A stretch of DNA of 5,985 nucleotides from Clostridiales bacterium. GTDB lineage: Bacteria; Bacillota; Clostridia; Oscillospirales; Oscillospiraceae. Where the stretch lies: positions 1-5,985 of the forward strand of contig JAHZFC010000128.1 in assembly GCA_019421525.1 (NCBI GenBank), written 5' to 3'. Each line of letters starts with the position of its first letter. Position 1 is the stretch's first letter. Shown in pieces: positions 5,902 to 5,985 of this stretch. A program made the translations under genes and the position numbers. Below the pieces are notes generated by a model. It did no database searches, had not been told where the DNA came from, and was given only the letters and a program-made list of their open reading frames with translations.

Positions 5902-5921
5902 TTCGCGCTCGCAAGCGCGAA
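5902..5921. repeat. Perfect 8-bp inverted repeat, 4-nt loop
   Basis: TTCGCGCT (5902-5909) pairs with AGCGCGAA (5914-5921) around CGCA. No T-run follows. It lies 25 nt to the right of the terminator hairpin. Confidence 0.7.
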
Positions 5922-5933
5922 GAAATTGAGATC

Positions 5934-5968
5934 TGTTTTCGGCCGCGACATGTGCGTGGACGAAAACA
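5934..5968. repeat. 8-bp plus 5-bp stem-loop with palindromic loop
   Basis: TGTTTTCG (5934-5941) pairs perfectly with CGAAAACA (5961-5968). After one G-A mismatch, CCGCG (5943-5947) pairs with CGTGG (5955-5959, one G-U pair), leaving the loop ACATGTG, which contains the palindrome ACATGT. Exposed palindromic loops can allow dimer pairing; that role is speculation here. Confidence 0.6.
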
Positions 5969-5985
5969 CTTCTCAGCCCGCAAAC

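Larger units (their letters stand above)
5878..5985. other. Gene-free right end with two perfect hairpins, probable repeat fragment
   Basis: No credible gene is present; short frames across it lack start signals and codon bias. It carries two perfect stem-loops (5902-5921 and 5934-5968) in about 70 bases, and the composition changes from the GC-rich coding style to a mix of A/T tracts and CG-rich arms. This fits a copy of a dispersed intergenic element that continues past the right edge, but repeat status needs a genome comparison. Confidence 0.5.

Noticed and set aside
5774..5983. Minus-strand frame across the right end with a TTG start
   Set aside because: It reads through the terminator and both hairpins into the kinase gene and has no binding site; a translated repeat is more likely.
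1..5985. A new multi-gene defence or mobile system
   Set aside because: The genes are an amino-acid enzyme, a peptidase with a small partner and a standard two-component pair; I see no transposase, integrase, nuclease, toxin or CRISPR repeat.

Overview
The window is GC-rich, with G/C-ending codons strongly favoured in every real gene. Gram-positive style features (clean purine-rich Shine-Dalgarno sites, sigma-A promoters with 17-nt spacers, an asnA-type asparagine synthetase, an M29 aminopeptidase) together suggest a GC-rich anaerobic member of the Bacillota, probably a gut Oscillospiraceae-type clostridium. The lineage is inferred from style and content and was not tested by a search.

Layout. 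Positions 1-639 hold no gene I can support but carry at least ten inverted repeats in a row. On the minus strand, 2421 down to 640 is a two-gene operon: an unrecognised 174-aa cytosolic protein, then an M29 metallo-aminopeptidase whose ribosome binding site overlaps the upstream stop codon. A compact back-to-back promoter pair (2422-2485) drives this operon leftward and asnA (2519-3532) rightward. The asnA gene ends at a strong intrinsic terminator (3574-3610). A separate sigma-A-like promoter (3621-3649) follows, with a leader of roughly 115 nt, and then an OmpR/PhoB-type response regulator (3770-4462). Its partner sensor histidine kinase (4459-5823) overlaps it by 4 nt. A hairpin at 5846-5876 closes the operon and looks able to terminate from both sides. 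The last ~100 bases hold two more perfect hairpins and look like part of another intergenic repeat.

How the genes fit together. The aminopeptidase trims peptides to free amino acids and AsnA makes asparagine from aspartate and ammonia, so the divergent promoter joins two amino-acid functions; shared control is possible but unproven. The two-component system is a separate unit with its own promoter and terminators, and its signal and targets cannot be read from the window. All four recognised proteins look full length with their key residues intact. I see no defence system, mobile-element gene, CRISPR array or tRNA/rRNA. The least explained parts are the hairpin-dense left region, the right-end repeat-like segment and the 174-aa protein.
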